64,000 bases of DNA, from NCBI RefSeq assembly GCF_900013425.1, contig NZ_FBXK01000001.1, positions 1,101,776-1,165,775 on the forward strand, in the 5' to 3' direction. Numbering within the stretch: position 1 is the first letter of the stretch; each line of letters begins with the position of its first letter. A program made the translations under genes and the position numbers. Origin of the DNA: Sphingobium sp. Z007. Its GTDB lineage: Bacteria > Pseudomonadota > Alphaproteobacteria > Sphingomonadales > Sphingomonadaceae. The notes beneath the pieces are model-generated. The model saw nothing but the letters and a program-made list of their open reading frames with translations, did not search any database and was not told where the DNA came from. Below, one piece after another: positions 17,627-26,642 of this stretch.

Positions 17627-18861
17627 GCGTCCCACGCCGCCATCGCTGCATTGACAGCCTCACCGGCGGGGAGCGTAAATCCCTCCCGCCGCAGGCACGC
17701 CTCCAGCGCACCCAGCGTGCTCAGCACCTTATGCTGCATCGCATTATAACCCATCGCGCCGATCCGCCAGATCCGGCCCTGGAGCGGACCGAAGGCGGTG
17801 CCGATCTCGATCTCGAACGCATTGCGCATCATCGTGCGGACGCGTTCGCCGTCGACGCCCTGCGGGATGAAAACGCCCGTCACATTGGTCATGCGATGCG
17901 CGTCGTCGCCAAAGACGGTCAGCCCCATGGCGCGCAGCCCGGCGGTCATCGCGCGCCCGGCGGCTTCGTGGCGGGCGTAGCTGGCCTCCAGCCCTTCGCC
18001 CAGCATGATCCGCGCACATTCGCGCGCGGCGTAGAGCATCGACGTCGCTTCGGTATGATGATTGAGGCGCTTGTCGCTCCAATAATCCATAATCATGGCG
18101 AGGTCGAAATAGTTGGAGCCGATGCGCGGCCCCGCGCCGTCGCTGATGTCGTCGCGGCGGATGCCGGCTTCGACCCGCTTGCGGCCCTGGATCAGCGCCG
18201 CCGCCTGATCGGAGATGGTGATCGGCGCCGATCCCGATGGCCCGCCCAGGCATTTCTGCAAGCCGCCGGTGACGATGTCCGCGCCCCAGCGATCGGCGGC
18301 GATGGCCATGCCGCCGATCGTCGCAGTCGCATCGACATAGAGCAGCGCCCCCGCCGCCGCGCACAGCGCGCCCAGGCCGTCGAGCGGTTGCGCCATGGTG
18401 GTGGAGGTATCGCCATGGATGGTGGCGACCACCTTGGGCTGCACCCGTTCGATCCCAGCAGCGATGGCGTCCATCGGCACGACTTCGCCCCAGGTCGCCT
18501 CCACCGTTTCGACCCGCGCGCCGATGCGGCCCAATATTTCCGTGAGCAGCAGGCCGAAGCGACCGAAATTGACCACCAGCACGGTGTCGCCCGGCGCGAC
18601 CAGGCTGACCAGCGCCGCTTCGATCCCCGCCCGCGCGGTGCCATCGACCAGCATCGTCCACTGGTTCTGCGTGCCGAAGATCGGGCGATACAGCGCCATG
18701 ACCTGGTTCATATAGCCGGTCATTTCCGGGTCGAACTGGCCCAGCAGATCGGCGGACATGGCGCGCAGCACGCGGGGGTGGGCATTGACCGGCCCCGGCC
18801 CCATCAGCAGCCGCTGGGGCGGGTCGATCTCGCCGAATAAGTTCGGATCAAGCGGCAGCAA
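17623..18861 (-). CDS. pucG: (S)-ureidoglycine-glyoxylate aminotransferase
   Basis: A 412-residue class V PLP aminotransferase. It opens with the LLMGPGPVNAHPRVL pattern of alanine-glyoxylate aminotransferase relatives, and the PLP lysine lies in TGGLQKCLGGPSGSAP, as in PucG rather than AGT or serine-glyoxylate enzymes. It transaminates ureidoglycine with glyoxylate to oxalurate and glycine, which explains why an oxalurate/oxamate branch is in the same operon. The start is TTG at 18861, with GGGAG six bases upstream, overlapping allC by 14 bases. Confidence 0.9.
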   Translation of the reverse strand: MLPLDPNLFGEIDPPQRLLMGPGPVNAHPRVLRAMSADLLGQFDPEMTGYMNQVMALYRPIFGTQNQWTMLVDGTARAGIEAALVSLVAPGDTVLVVNFGRFGLLLTEILGRIGARVETVEATWGEVVPMDAIAAGIERVQPKVVATIHGDTSTTMAQPLDGLGALCAAAGALLYVDATATIGGMAIAADRWGADIVTGGLQKCLGGPSGSAPITISDQAAALIQGRKRVEAGIRRDDISDGAGPRIGSNYFDLAMIMDYWSDKRLNHHTEATSMLYAARECARIMLGEGLEASYARHEAAGRAMTAGLRAMGLTVFGDDAHRMTNVTGVFIPQGVDGERVRTMMRNAFEIEIGTAFGPLQGRIWRIGAMGYNAMQHKVLSTLGALEACLRREGFTLPAGEAVNAAMAAWDA

Positions 18862-20083
18862 TGAACTCTCCCAATCTCTCTATGAAGCCCAGCATAGCTT
18901 GCAATGCCGCTTCCGCATCGGCGGGATCGACATGTTCGGCCGGATGATGGCTGATCCCATGCCTGCACCGGATGAACAGCATGGCGGTCGGGCACAGCGC
19001 CGCCATCACCATCGCGTCATGACCCGCGCCGGATACGAGGCGGAAGGCGGACTGTCCGGTCTCGGCGATGGCGGCATCCATCAGTTTCATCAGTCGGGGA
19101 TCGCACGGGCTTGCGGGCAGGTCGTGGATCAGCGTCGTCGCCAAATCCAGCTCGCGCCGATCGGCGATCGCAGTGATCGCATCGATCATCGCCTCCGCCG
19201 CTTGGTTACGCCTGCCCTCTTCGCCGGACCGGACATCCAGCGTGAAGCGCACTTCGCCGGGGATGACATTGGCCGCGCCCGGCAGCGCCTCGATCCGCCC
19301 CACCGTGGCGACGAGGTCGGAGGCATCGTTGCGCGCGAGTCCCTCGATCGCCAGCATCGCCTCCGCCGCGCCTGCCAGCGCGTCGCGGCGCAAGGGCATC
19401 GACGTCGTGCCGGCATGGCCCGCCATCCCCCGCAGCGTCAGTTGATAGCGCAGTTGCGCGGCGATGCCGGTGACGGTGCCAAGCGCCAGCCCCTGCGCCT
19501 CCAGCACCGGCCCTTGTTCGATATGCGCTTCAAGATAGGCGAGGGTGGTGCGGGGCGCGCGCGCGGCGGAGAGATAGGCGCCGACATCGACACCGGCATC
19601 CGCCAATGCAATGCCGTCGCCATCGCTCAGCCATAGCGCCTCAGCCGCGAGCGTACCCGCTACCGCCCGGCTGGTCAGCATAGCGGCGGGAAAGCGCGAT
19701 CCTTCCTCGTCGCCAAAGGCGATCACCTCTATCGGGAAGCGCAGGCGTCGCCCGGCGCGATGCAGCGCCGCGACCGCCTCCACGCCCAGCATGATGCCCA
19801 GAAGCCCGTCATAGCGACCCGCATCTTTCACGCTGTCGAGATGGCTGCCGATCAGCAGCGCGGGCGCGGCCGGGTCCAGCCCTTCATAGCGGCCGATCAG
19901 GTTGGCAGCCGGGTCGCGCCGCGCAGCCATCCCGGCCTCTCCCATCCACCCCGCCAGCGCATCCTGTGCATGAACATAGGCCGGCGTCAGATAGCCGCGA
20001 TACAGGCCGTCCGCCATGTCGCTATAGGGCGCGACGCCCAACGCATCGCAGCGCGCCACCGCTCTTGCCCCGCCGCTCACCAT
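18848..20083 (-). CDS. allC: Allantoate amidohydrolase
   Basis: A 411-residue M20-family metallohydrolase giving ureidoglycine, CO2 and ammonia from allantoate. Metal-site motifs are GSHLDSV, FGDEEGSRF and EAHIEQGPVLE, followed by VSGAGHDAM and RCRHGISHHPAEHV. The same family includes N-carbamoyl-L-amino-acid and beta-ureidopropionate hydrolases, so the name depends partly on its place between puuE/pucG and hpxW. ATG at 20083 overlaps hpxW by seven bases. A GTG three bases inside is an equally coupled alternative. Confidence 0.9.
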   Translation of the reverse strand: MVSGGARAVARCDALGVAPYSDMADGLYRGYLTPAYVHAQDALAGWMGEAGMAARRDPAANLIGRYEGLDPAAPALLIGSHLDSVKDAGRYDGLLGIMLGVEAVAALHRAGRRLRFPIEVIAFGDEEGSRFPAAMLTSRAVAGTLAAEALWLSDGDGIALADAGVDVGAYLSAARAPRTTLAYLEAHIEQGPVLEAQGLALGTVTGIAAQLRYQLTLRGMAGHAGTTSMPLRRDALAGAAEAMLAIEGLARNDASDLVATVGRIEALPGAANVIPGEVRFTLDVRSGEEGRRNQAAEAMIDAITAIADRRELDLATTLIHDLPASPCDPRLMKLMDAAIAETGQSAFRLVSGAGHDAMVMAALCPTAMLFIRCRHGISHHPAEHVDPADAEAALQAMLGFIERLGEFIAAA

Positions 20084-21654
20084 GTCGCCACCGCGCCGTC
20101 GCTGCGCGGGTCTGTCGCGCCGTCCAGCCGCCCATCACTATGGCGCACGATCGCGCCGGCATGGCCCATAGTGCCGGTCGGCGGCCCCACCCGCTCGACA
20201 TCGTGACCAGCGGCGATCAGGTCGACATAAAGGCGCTCGTCGAACCCGTCCTCCAGCTTCAAGGTCGTGCTCTGGTCGCCCCAGGTCCGCCCCAACAACC
20301 ATCGCGGTCGGCTGATCGCCTCCTGCAAGTCCACACCATAGCGGGCGTAGCGCGTGAATAAGGCCGCCTGCGTCTGCGGCTGACCCTCGCCGCCCATCGT
20401 GCCATAGGCCATGACCCGCCCGTCAGCGAAACATGCGAGCGCGGGATTGAGCGTATGGAACGGCTTACGGCCGGGCTTGAGCGCATTCCAGCCGCTCTGC
20501 GCCAATCGGAAGCTGCTGCCGCGATTCTGCCAGGTGATGCCGGTGCGCGGCAGCACCAGGCCCGATCCGAACTCGAAATAGGTGGACTGGATGCAGGATA
20601 CGACGCGCCCGTCGCCATCGGCCGCCGCGAACCAGCAGGTGTCGCCCCATTGCGGCGGCTGCGGCCAGGGCAGGGCGCGGGCCGGATCGATCTTCGCCGC
20701 CAGCATCTCCAGCGCGGCGGGATCGTCCAGCAATCCCTGCCAGTCATAATCATGAAAGGCGGGATCGCCGACATGCATGTCGCGGATCAGGAAGGCCTGT
20801 TTGGTCGCTTCGACCAGCCCATGGACATGGTCGAACCCATCGGCGCTCCCAGCGCGCAGCCGGTCGAAAAGGGCGAGGATCAGCAGCGAGGCGAAACCCT
20901 GCGTGGGCGGCGCGCTGTTGTAGAGGGTCGCGCCACCGATCCCGACATGCAGCGGATCGGGGCGGGTCGCCTGATGCGCGGCCAGATCGGCGGCGGAAAC
21001 GGGGCTGCCCAGCGCGGCCAGATCGGCGGCGATGTCGGCCGCCAGCGCGCCGCTGTAAAAGCTCGCCAATCCCTCGTCCGCCAGCCGTTGCAGCGTGTCG
21101 GCTAATAGGGGCTGGCACAGCAGATCGCCCGCGCGCAGGGGTCGGCCTTCGGGTTCGAAGGTCGCCATATAGGCGCCGGGTTGTCCGCGCAACTCTTCGC
21201 CCTTGGCCGCCGCGATCTCCGCGCCGCCCGCCGTGACGGCCACGCCCGCCCGTGCATGGCCAATCGCATCGCGCAGCAGGCGATCGAGCGGCAACGTGCC
21301 GCCTTCCAGCGCCGCCGCCCAGCCCGAAACCGTGCCTGCCACCGTATTCGCTGCCAGCGGCCCGCGCGTCGGCACCGCTTCATGTCCCGCATAAAGCGAC
21401 AGGTCCGCCTTGGCCGCCGCGCCGCCGCAGCCATGGATGCCATGCACGCGCCCGTCTGACTCTCGAATGACCCAGAACCCATCGCCGCCGATGCCGGTCA
21501 TATGCGGATAGACCGCCGCCAGCGTCGCCGCCACCGCGACGCACGCCTCCACCGCGTTGCCGCCATCGCGCAGCACGCTGAGGCCCGCCGCGCTCGCCAA
21601 ATGATGCGGCGCGGTCACCATGCCGTGTCGGCCTGAGACGGTGGCCAGCGCCAT
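20077..21654 (-). CDS. hpxW: Oxamate amidohydrolase proenzyme, gamma-glutamyltransferase family
   Basis: A 525-residue Ntn-hydrolase related to gamma-glutamyltransferase. Self-cleavage is expected before Thr339 in QWGDTCWF, the HpxW-type nucleophile motif. Later blocks include GITWQNRGSSF, FHTLNPALACF and MGGEGQPQTQ. There is no signal peptide, unlike periplasmic glutathione-processing GGTs, and the context is purine catabolism. HpxW cleaves oxamate to oxalate and ammonia, the last step of the oxalurate branch. The stop and start codons of the neighbouring genes share one base (TGATG). Confidence 0.85.
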   Translation of the reverse strand: MALATVSGRHGMVTAPHHLASAAGLSVLRDGGNAVEACVAVAATLAAVYPHMTGIGGDGFWVIRESDGRVHGIHGCGGAAAKADLSLYAGHEAVPTRGPLAANTVAGTVSGWAAALEGGTLPLDRLLRDAIGHARAGVAVTAGGAEIAAAKGEELRGQPGAYMATFEPEGRPLRAGDLLCQPLLADTLQRLADEGLASFYSGALAADIAADLAALGSPVSAADLAAHQATRPDPLHVGIGGATLYNSAPPTQGFASLLILALFDRLRAGSADGFDHVHGLVEATKQAFLIRDMHVGDPAFHDYDWQGLLDDPAALEMLAAKIDPARALPWPQPPQWGDTCWFAAADGDGRVVSCIQSTYFEFGSGLVLPRTGITWQNRGSSFRLAQSGWNALKPGRKPFHTLNPALACFADGRVMAYGTMGGEGQPQTQAALFTRYARYGVDLQEAISRPRWLLGRTWGDQSTTLKLEDGFDERLYVDLIAAGHDVERVGPPTGTMGHAGAIVRHSDGRLDGATDPRSDGAVATW

Positions 21655-22568
21655 CAGTCAGGCAGCGCCGCGACGAAGGCGCGCACGACATGGGCGCTGT
21701 TGACCGACGCCAAGGCCATGAAGGCGACCATCTGATTCTCGCCCGCATCGCCGCCGGCCAGGTCCGACAGGCTGCGGAAGACGATGACCGGCACGCCATT
21801 GGCATAGGCGACCTGCGCGACCGCCGCGCTTTCCATGTCCAGCACCCGCGCCTTCCACGCGCTGGCCAGATAATCGCGAAACTCGGCATTGTCGGCGAAT
21901 ACGCCGGCGCTGACACCAGTCCCGCCGACCACGATCTTGGGATCATGCGGCAGGCAGGCGGACGCTGCGCCCTGGCCCTGGATGCAGCGTTCCAGCTTCA
22001 CGTCGCCCGCCACTTTCTGCGCCAGTTGCAGCAGGGCGGGATCGACGCCGAAACTATAGTGACGCTTTACCGCCTCGCGCGCATTGCCAACGCGCACCCC
22101 GCGCGGGAACATCATGCCCCAATTGGCCGGCGCGTTGGCGTCCACCGCTTCGGGGACGGTCCATCCGTCGCCATTTTTGCGGGCGAAGGAGACTTCGAGA
22201 TATTGCGCCCAGTCCTGCGGCACGATGACGTCGCCGATCGACAGGCCGGGATCGACGCCGCCAGCGATGCCGGAAAAGACGATGCGCCGCACGGTGAAGT
22301 GATCCAGCACCAGTTGCGTATTCATCGCAGCGTTCACCATGCTAACGCCGCTCTGCATCAGCAGCACCGGCTTGCCGGCCATCCGGCCGGTCAGGAAGGT
22401 CATGCCGTTGATCTGGTGGCGCTTGGGCCTGTCCACCGACTTCACCAGCGCATCCCATTCGGGCAGGAAGGCGGTCATGACCACGGTGCGCGGCGTGCTG
22501 TCCATTTTGCGCGCGAGGGCTTGAGAGGGAAGGGCAAGCGCCAGCAGCGCGAGGGCGATAAAACGCAT
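21654..22568 (-). CDS. Exported nucleosidase of the PNP/MTAN superfamily
   Basis: A 304-residue nucleoside phosphorylase/nucleosidase-fold protein. A clear signal peptide (MRFIALALLALALPSQALA) sends it to the periplasm. Fold motifs are VFSGIAGGVDPGLSIGDVIVP and, near the end, VLDMESAAVAQVAYANGVPV, whose MESAA glutamate binds ribose in MTAN/PNP enzymes. It probably splits purine nucleosides outside the cytoplasm so that the adjacent AzgA-type permease can import the free base. The exact nucleoside and whether it is hydrolytic or phosphorolytic are not visible. It overlaps azgA by one base. Confidence 0.85.
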   Translation of the reverse strand: MRFIALALLALALPSQALARKMDSTPRTVVMTAFLPEWDALVKSVDRPKRHQINGMTFLTGRMAGKPVLLMQSGVSMVNAAMNTQLVLDHFTVRRIVFSGIAGGVDPGLSIGDVIVPQDWAQYLEVSFARKNGDGWTVPEAVDANAPANWGMMFPRGVRVGNAREAVKRHYSFGVDPALLQLAQKVAGDVKLERCIQGQGAASACLPHDPKIVVGGTGVSAGVFADNAEFRDYLASAWKARVLDMESAAVAQVAYANGVPVIVFRSLSDLAGGDAGENQMVAFMALASVNSAHVVRAFVAALPD

Positions 22569-23935
22569 CAGGCGGCTCCCATCCAGACGAAGCGAATGAC
22601 GAAAAGGCCGGCCAGCAGGAACAGGAACCAGTCTTTGCGGGTGGCCGTCCCGCGCAGCGCCTTGAGCGCCGCATGAGCGGTGATGCCAAAGGCCAGGCCG
22701 TTGGCGATCGAGAAGGTCAGCGGGATCATCGCCACGGTCAGGAAGGCGGGAATCGCCGACATCGGGTCTTCCCACTCAACCTCCGTCAGCGGCACCAGCA
22801 TCAGGCCCCCGACGATGATGAGCGCGGGTGCCGTCGCCGCCAGCGGCACCAGTTGCGCATAGGGGGCAACGAACATCGTCAACAGGAACAGGATGCCGGT
22901 GACGACCGCCGTCAGTCCGGTGCGCCCGCCCGCCTGCACGCCCGCGGCACTTTCGACATAGGAGGTGACGGTGCTGGTCCCCGCCATCGACCCGACGATG
23001 GTGGCGACCGCGTCGGTAATCAATATGCGGTTGAGGCCCGGAATCTTGCCCGCCGCGTCCATTAGCCCGGCGCGCTTGGTCACCGCCACCAGCGTCCCGA
23101 TATTGTCGAACAGATCCACGAACAGGAACACGAACAGGATTTCGAGCAGACCGAGGCCATGGCTGCCGGTCAGCCCGAACACGCCAGGCAGGTCCAGTTG
23201 GAACGCCGTGCCGGTCAGCGCATCCAGACTATAGGGTTCGGGCTTGACCGTCACCATGCCGGTCAGCCAGCCGACGATCGTGGTCGCGACGATGCCGATC
23301 AGCATTGCGCCGCGCACATTCCAGACACTGAGCGTGCCGATCACCAACAGCCCCAGCAACGCCAGCGCCGCGCCGGGGGCTTTGAGGTCGCCCAGCGCCA
23401 CGAAGGTCGCCGGATTGGCACCCACGATCCCGGCATTTTTCAGGCCGATGAAACCGATGAACAGGCCGATGCCGCCCGCCACGGCGGCAAAAAGATAGGT
23501 GGGGATGACCGCCACGATCAATTGCCGCACCCCGGTCAGCGTCAGGATCAGGAACGCGACGCCGGACAGGAAGACGCAGCCCAGCGCGATCGGCCAGGGC
23601 ACGCCCATCTGCCCGACCACGGTAAAGGCGAAATAGGCGTTCAATCCCATGCCCGGCGCCAGCGCCAAAGGCACATTGGCGGTCAGGCCCATCAGGATCG
23701 AAGCAAAGGCAGCCGCAAAGCAGGTGGCTGCCGCTACCGCCGCCACCGGCATCCCGGCCGCGCCCAGGATCGCCGGGTTGACCAGCACGATATAGGCCAT
23801 GGTCAGGAAGGTGGTGACCCCCGCCAAAACCTCCGTCCGCACCGACGTGCCGCGCTGGTTGAGGGCGAAATAGCGGTCCAGCCGGCTTGTCGGCGCTTCT
23901 GGCGGATGGTGATCCGCGACCTGCGATGGCGTCAT
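22568..23935 (-). CDS. AzgA-type purine base permease (NCS2 family)
   Basis: A 455-residue inner-membrane transporter with about 12-14 hydrophobic segments. ALAPGMGLNAYFAFTVV and STVTSYVESAAGVQAGGRTG are signatures of the AzgA/GhxP adenine-guanine-hypoxanthine branch of NCS2, distinct from the xanthine/uracil branch. It should import purine bases by proton symport. It overlaps the amidase gene upstream by ATGA and the exported nucleosidase downstream by one base, which makes a nucleoside-cleaving and base-importing pair. Confidence 0.9.
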   Translation of the reverse strand: MTPSQVADHHPPEAPTSRLDRYFALNQRGTSVRTEVLAGVTTFLTMAYIVLVNPAILGAAGMPVAAVAAATCFAAAFASILMGLTANVPLALAPGMGLNAYFAFTVVGQMGVPWPIALGCVFLSGVAFLILTLTGVRQLIVAVIPTYLFAAVAGGIGLFIGFIGLKNAGIVGANPATFVALGDLKAPGAALALLGLLVIGTLSVWNVRGAMLIGIVATTIVGWLTGMVTVKPEPYSLDALTGTAFQLDLPGVFGLTGSHGLGLLEILFVFLFVDLFDNIGTLVAVTKRAGLMDAAGKIPGLNRILITDAVATIVGSMAGTSTVTSYVESAAGVQAGGRTGLTAVVTGILFLLTMFVAPYAQLVPLAATAPALIIVGGLMLVPLTEVEWEDPMSAIPAFLTVAMIPLTFSIANGLAFGITAHAALKALRGTATRKDWFLFLLAGLFVIRFVWMGAA

Positions 23936-25272
23936 GCGATGTCCCCCGAATGTTGATGTCCCGGCATGGTGACGCCGGTGATGCCCCGTTGCTCCAGCAT
24001 GGCGGCCAGACGGAACAATGTCGGCTCGCTACTTGGCTTGCCGATCAGTTGCAGCCCCAATGGCAGCCGCCCCGGACGATAGAGCGGAACACTGAGCGAA
24101 GGAAAGCCCGTGAAACTGATCGGCTGGGTATGAATGCCCAGGTCCGCGCGCGCCGCCGTCATCGCCCCGTCGATCAGGATGCGGGGATCGTCCACCAGCG
24201 GCGCGGTGCAGGGCGTGGCCGGCGCGATCAGCACGTCATAGGGCGCGATCAGGTCCAGCATCGTGGCGCGGAAGCTGGCGCGGAACGCCTGCGCGTCGTC
24301 ATACAGGCCATCGGGCAACAAGGCCCCGGCGATCAGCCGGTCACGCACCTGCGGATCGAAAGCCATGGCGTCGCGCGCCAGCGCCGCGCGGTGCAGTCGC
24401 CCGCCTTCGCTGGCCGTAATCAGGAAGGCGGCCGACCGCGCGCGGGCGATGTCTGGCACAGTTACGACCGGCGCATCCGGCGCAATGGCGTCTATCGCTG
24501 CGCTCTGATCGGGATCGATGTTCTGCGCAAAGCGGCCGCCCAGCCGCGCAAGGCGGATCGGCGTGTCGTGCGGCTGGGCGGATCGCCCGCTCAGTATTGC
24601 CCAGATCGTCACCATGTCGGCCAGCGACGCGGTGAACGGGCCGATATCGTCAAAACTGTCGGCGAAGGGAAAGACGCCACCCATCGGCAGGTCGCCATGC
24701 GTTGGTTTCAACCCGTAAAGGCCGGTCAGGCTGGCCGGCACCCGGATCGACCCGTTGGTGTCGGACCCCAGCGAAAAGGGCAGAAGGCCGGCCGCGACCG
24801 CCGCCGCCGACCCGCCCGACGACCCGCCCGCCAGCCGGGTCGGGTCATGCGGATTGCGCGTCGTGCCATGCAGCGCGTTGATGGTCGCAAAGCCATAGGC
24901 GAACTCGTCCATGTTGAGGCTCGCCACCAGCACTGCGCCTGCGGCTTTCAGGCGACGGATCGCTTCGGCATCTTCGGCCGCCGGGGGCGCGTCGGCATAA
25001 ACACGCGATCCGGCGGCGGTGGGCAGGCCGGCAATGTCGAACAGATCCTTCACACCAAAGGGCACGCCCGCCAGCGCGCCTGGATCGCGTCCGGCGGCGA
25101 CCAGCGCATCCACCCTCTGCGCATCCTCGCGCGCCGGTCCGGCCAGGATGCGGGTCACGGCGCAAAGCGGCGCATATTCTTTCGCCAGCGTCGCCAGGCA
25201 CTGATCGAGCATATGCGTGGCGGACAGTCGGCCGCTGCGCACGGACTGGGCGATAGCCATGGCTCCCATCAT
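23932..25272 (-). CDS. hpxY: AtzE/HpxY-type amidase
   Basis: A 446-residue amidase-signature enzyme. The Ser-cisSer-Lys triad is visible as Lys75 ([12 protein letters not shown]), the GGSSGGS loop near residue 151, and the nucleophile Ser175 in [11 protein letters not shown]. The sequence follows the AtzE/HpxY group that pairs with a small AtzG/HpxX subunit in s-triazine and hpx loci. Here the AtzG-like segment is the C-terminal tail of the protein encoded just upstream, whose stop overlaps this ATG by ATGA. It probably acts on oxalurate or a related carbamoyl compound. That assignment is inference. Confidence 0.85.
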   Translation of the reverse strand: MMGAMAIAQSVRSGRLSATHMLDQCLATLAKEYAPLCAVTRILAGPAREDAQRVDALVAAGRDPGALAGVPFGVKDLFDIAGLPTAAGSRVYADAPPAAEDAEAIRRLKAAGAVLVASLNMDEFAYGFATINALHGTTRNPHDPTRLAGGSSGGSAAAVAAGLLPFSLGSDTNGSIRVPASLTGLYGLKPTHGDLPMGGVFPFADSFDDIGPFTASLADMVTIWAILSGRSAQPHDTPIRLARLGGRFAQNIDPDQSAAIDAIAPDAPVVTVPDIARARSAAFLITASEGGRLHRAALARDAMAFDPQVRDRLIAGALLPDGLYDDAQAFRASFRATMLDLIAPYDVLIAPATPCTAPLVDDPRILIDGAMTAARADLGIHTQPISFTGFPSLSVPLYRPGRLPLGLQLIGKPSSEPTLFRLAAMLEQRGITGVTMPGHQHSGDIA

Positions 25273-26417
25273 GGCGCGGCGCTTTCATCACGGCTGAGCA
25301 ACAGTCCGGCATGGCGATCGAGCAGCGCCATGTTCGCGACCACGCCGGGCATACAGGCGGCATCGATCGGCAGGCCGATGGCGTCTGCCGCCCGATGAAT
25401 GTCCGCTTCGCTTCGGGGCAGTGGCGGGATGGTCGCCAAAGTCGCCGCCTGCCGCGCGAACCGGGCGGCCAGCGCCGCGCACAGCAGCAGTTGCAGCTGA
25501 TGAAATATCATGAGCGGCAGAATCAGCAGGCCGACCTGCGCGGGCGGGAACAGCGCGCCAGCCATCGGTACGCCGGATACCAGGCTTTTCTTCGATCCGC
25601 AGAACAGCAGCACGATCGCGTCCGGGCGCGGCAATCGGGCAAGCCGCGCAACGCCCATATTGACCCCCATGACGAAGGCCAGGATGAGCATACTCAGGAC
25701 CAACAGTAGCATTAGGTCGCCCACGCCGACCTGAGTCCAAATGCCGCCCGCGACGGCGGCGCTGAAAGCGGCATAGACCACCAACAATATCGCGCCGCGA
25801 TCCACGGGCATCAACAGTCCCTTATGCCGGTCGATGAAGCCGCCGATATAGGGGCGCAGCAGATGGCCCGCGACGAAGGGGATCAGCAGTTGAAGGGCGA
25901 TAGTCTGGACCGAATGGATCGTAGCGGAGCCGCCATGTCCCTCCACATTCAGGGTTAAGGTGACGAGGAGCGGCGTCAGCAGGATGCCGATCAGGTTGGA
26001 CAGCGACGCGCTGCACAGGGCGGCGGCGACATTGCCGCCCGCCATCGCGGTAAAGGCGATCGATGATTGGACGGTGGAGGGCAAAAGAGTCAGATAGAGC
26101 AGCCCCGACATGAGCACCGGATCAGCCCAGCCCCGCATCAGCGACGTCAGCGCGATGCCGACAGCAGGAAACACCATGTAGGTCGAAGCAAAGACCAGCA
26201 AATGCAGCCGCCAATTTCCCGCCCCCTGGAGTATCGCCGCACGTGACAGTTTTGCGCCATGAAGGAAGAACAGCAGCGCGATGGCGATGTCGGCCAGCAT
26301 ATCGACCCAGCCGGCGGCCTGTCCGCTGGCCGGCAATAGCGACGCCACGCCCACAGTCGCGACCAGCCATAGCAGAAAGGGGTCAATTCGCAGGATAGCA
26401 AGGGTCGGGCGCGCCAT
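25269..26417 (-). CDS. SBF-like (bile acid:Na+ symporter family) transporter fused to an AtzG/HpxX-like tail
   Basis: A 382-residue protein in one uninterrupted frame. Residues 1-325 resemble SBF-like transporters (YfeH type), with about ten hydrophobic spans and the motifs LLPSTVQSSIAFTAMAGGN and FCGSKKSLVSG. Residues 335-382 read as an AtzG-like (DUF4089) segment: ADAIGLPID, then PGVVANMALLDRHAGLLL. Such segments normally form a separate subunit of about 65 residues for an AtzE/HpxY amidase, and the next gene encodes that amidase. The tail is slightly short at its end. This is the first gene of the purine operon. The start at 26417 was chosen because the transporter fold begins there. Confidence 0.82.
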   Translation of the reverse strand: MARPTLAILRIDPFLLWLVATVGVASLLPASGQAAGWVDMLADIAIALLFFLHGAKLSRAAILQGAGNWRLHLLVFASTYMVFPAVGIALTSLMRGWADPVLMSGLLYLTLLPSTVQSSIAFTAMAGGNVAAALCSASLSNLIGILLTPLLVTLTLNVEGHGGSATIHSVQTIALQLLIPFVAGHLLRPYIGGFIDRHKGLLMPVDRGAILLVVYAAFSAAVAGGIWTQVGVGDLMLLLVLSMLILAFVMGVNMGVARLARLPRPDAIVLLFCGSKKSLVSGVPMAGALFPPAQVGLLILPLMIFHQLQLLLCAALAARFARQAATLATIPPLPRSEADIHRAADAIGLPIDAACMPGVVANMALLDRHAGLLLSRDESAAP

Positions 26418-26446
26418 GGCGGGCCTTATGCGCGCCTTGCCCCTAC

Positions 26447-26487
26447 CGATCCAATAGAATGACTTCAACGGATCGTTGCAAAAAATA
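26447..26487. promoter_or_regulatory. Conserved 41-base element, copy 2 (purine operon operator candidate)
   Basis: This matches 4201-4241 at 31 of 41 positions in the same orientation relative to the downstream minus-strand gene. It contains the near-perfect inverted repeat CAACG-GAT-CGTTG (26466-26478). It lies 30-70 bases upstream of the first gene of the 18-gene operon and within the 225-base divergent region to the MFS gene, where a LysR activator would bind. Confidence 0.65.
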
Positions 26488-26642
26488 GAGCGGTGGGATC
26501 GGGCAGGACGCATTTGTTTCCGTCTGGGAATGGCGATCCGTATGTATTCGTATGCATAGCTTGCCCTGTCCGCCGCGTCATGCAAGCGGTCGGGGGGTGA
26601 CGCAGGCGGGCGGCAGGCCGGTCGCGACGGGAGGGGACAGGC

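Noticed and set aside
17627..17635. GTG at 17635 as puuE start
   Set aside because: It adds only three residues, while GTG at 17626 gives the four-base overlap typical of this operon.
20077..21654. Gamma-glutamyltransferase for glutathione metabolism
   Set aside because: There is no signal peptide, the nucleophile context is the HpxW-like GDTCW, and the gene sits inside the purine operon. Oxamate amidohydrolase fits better.
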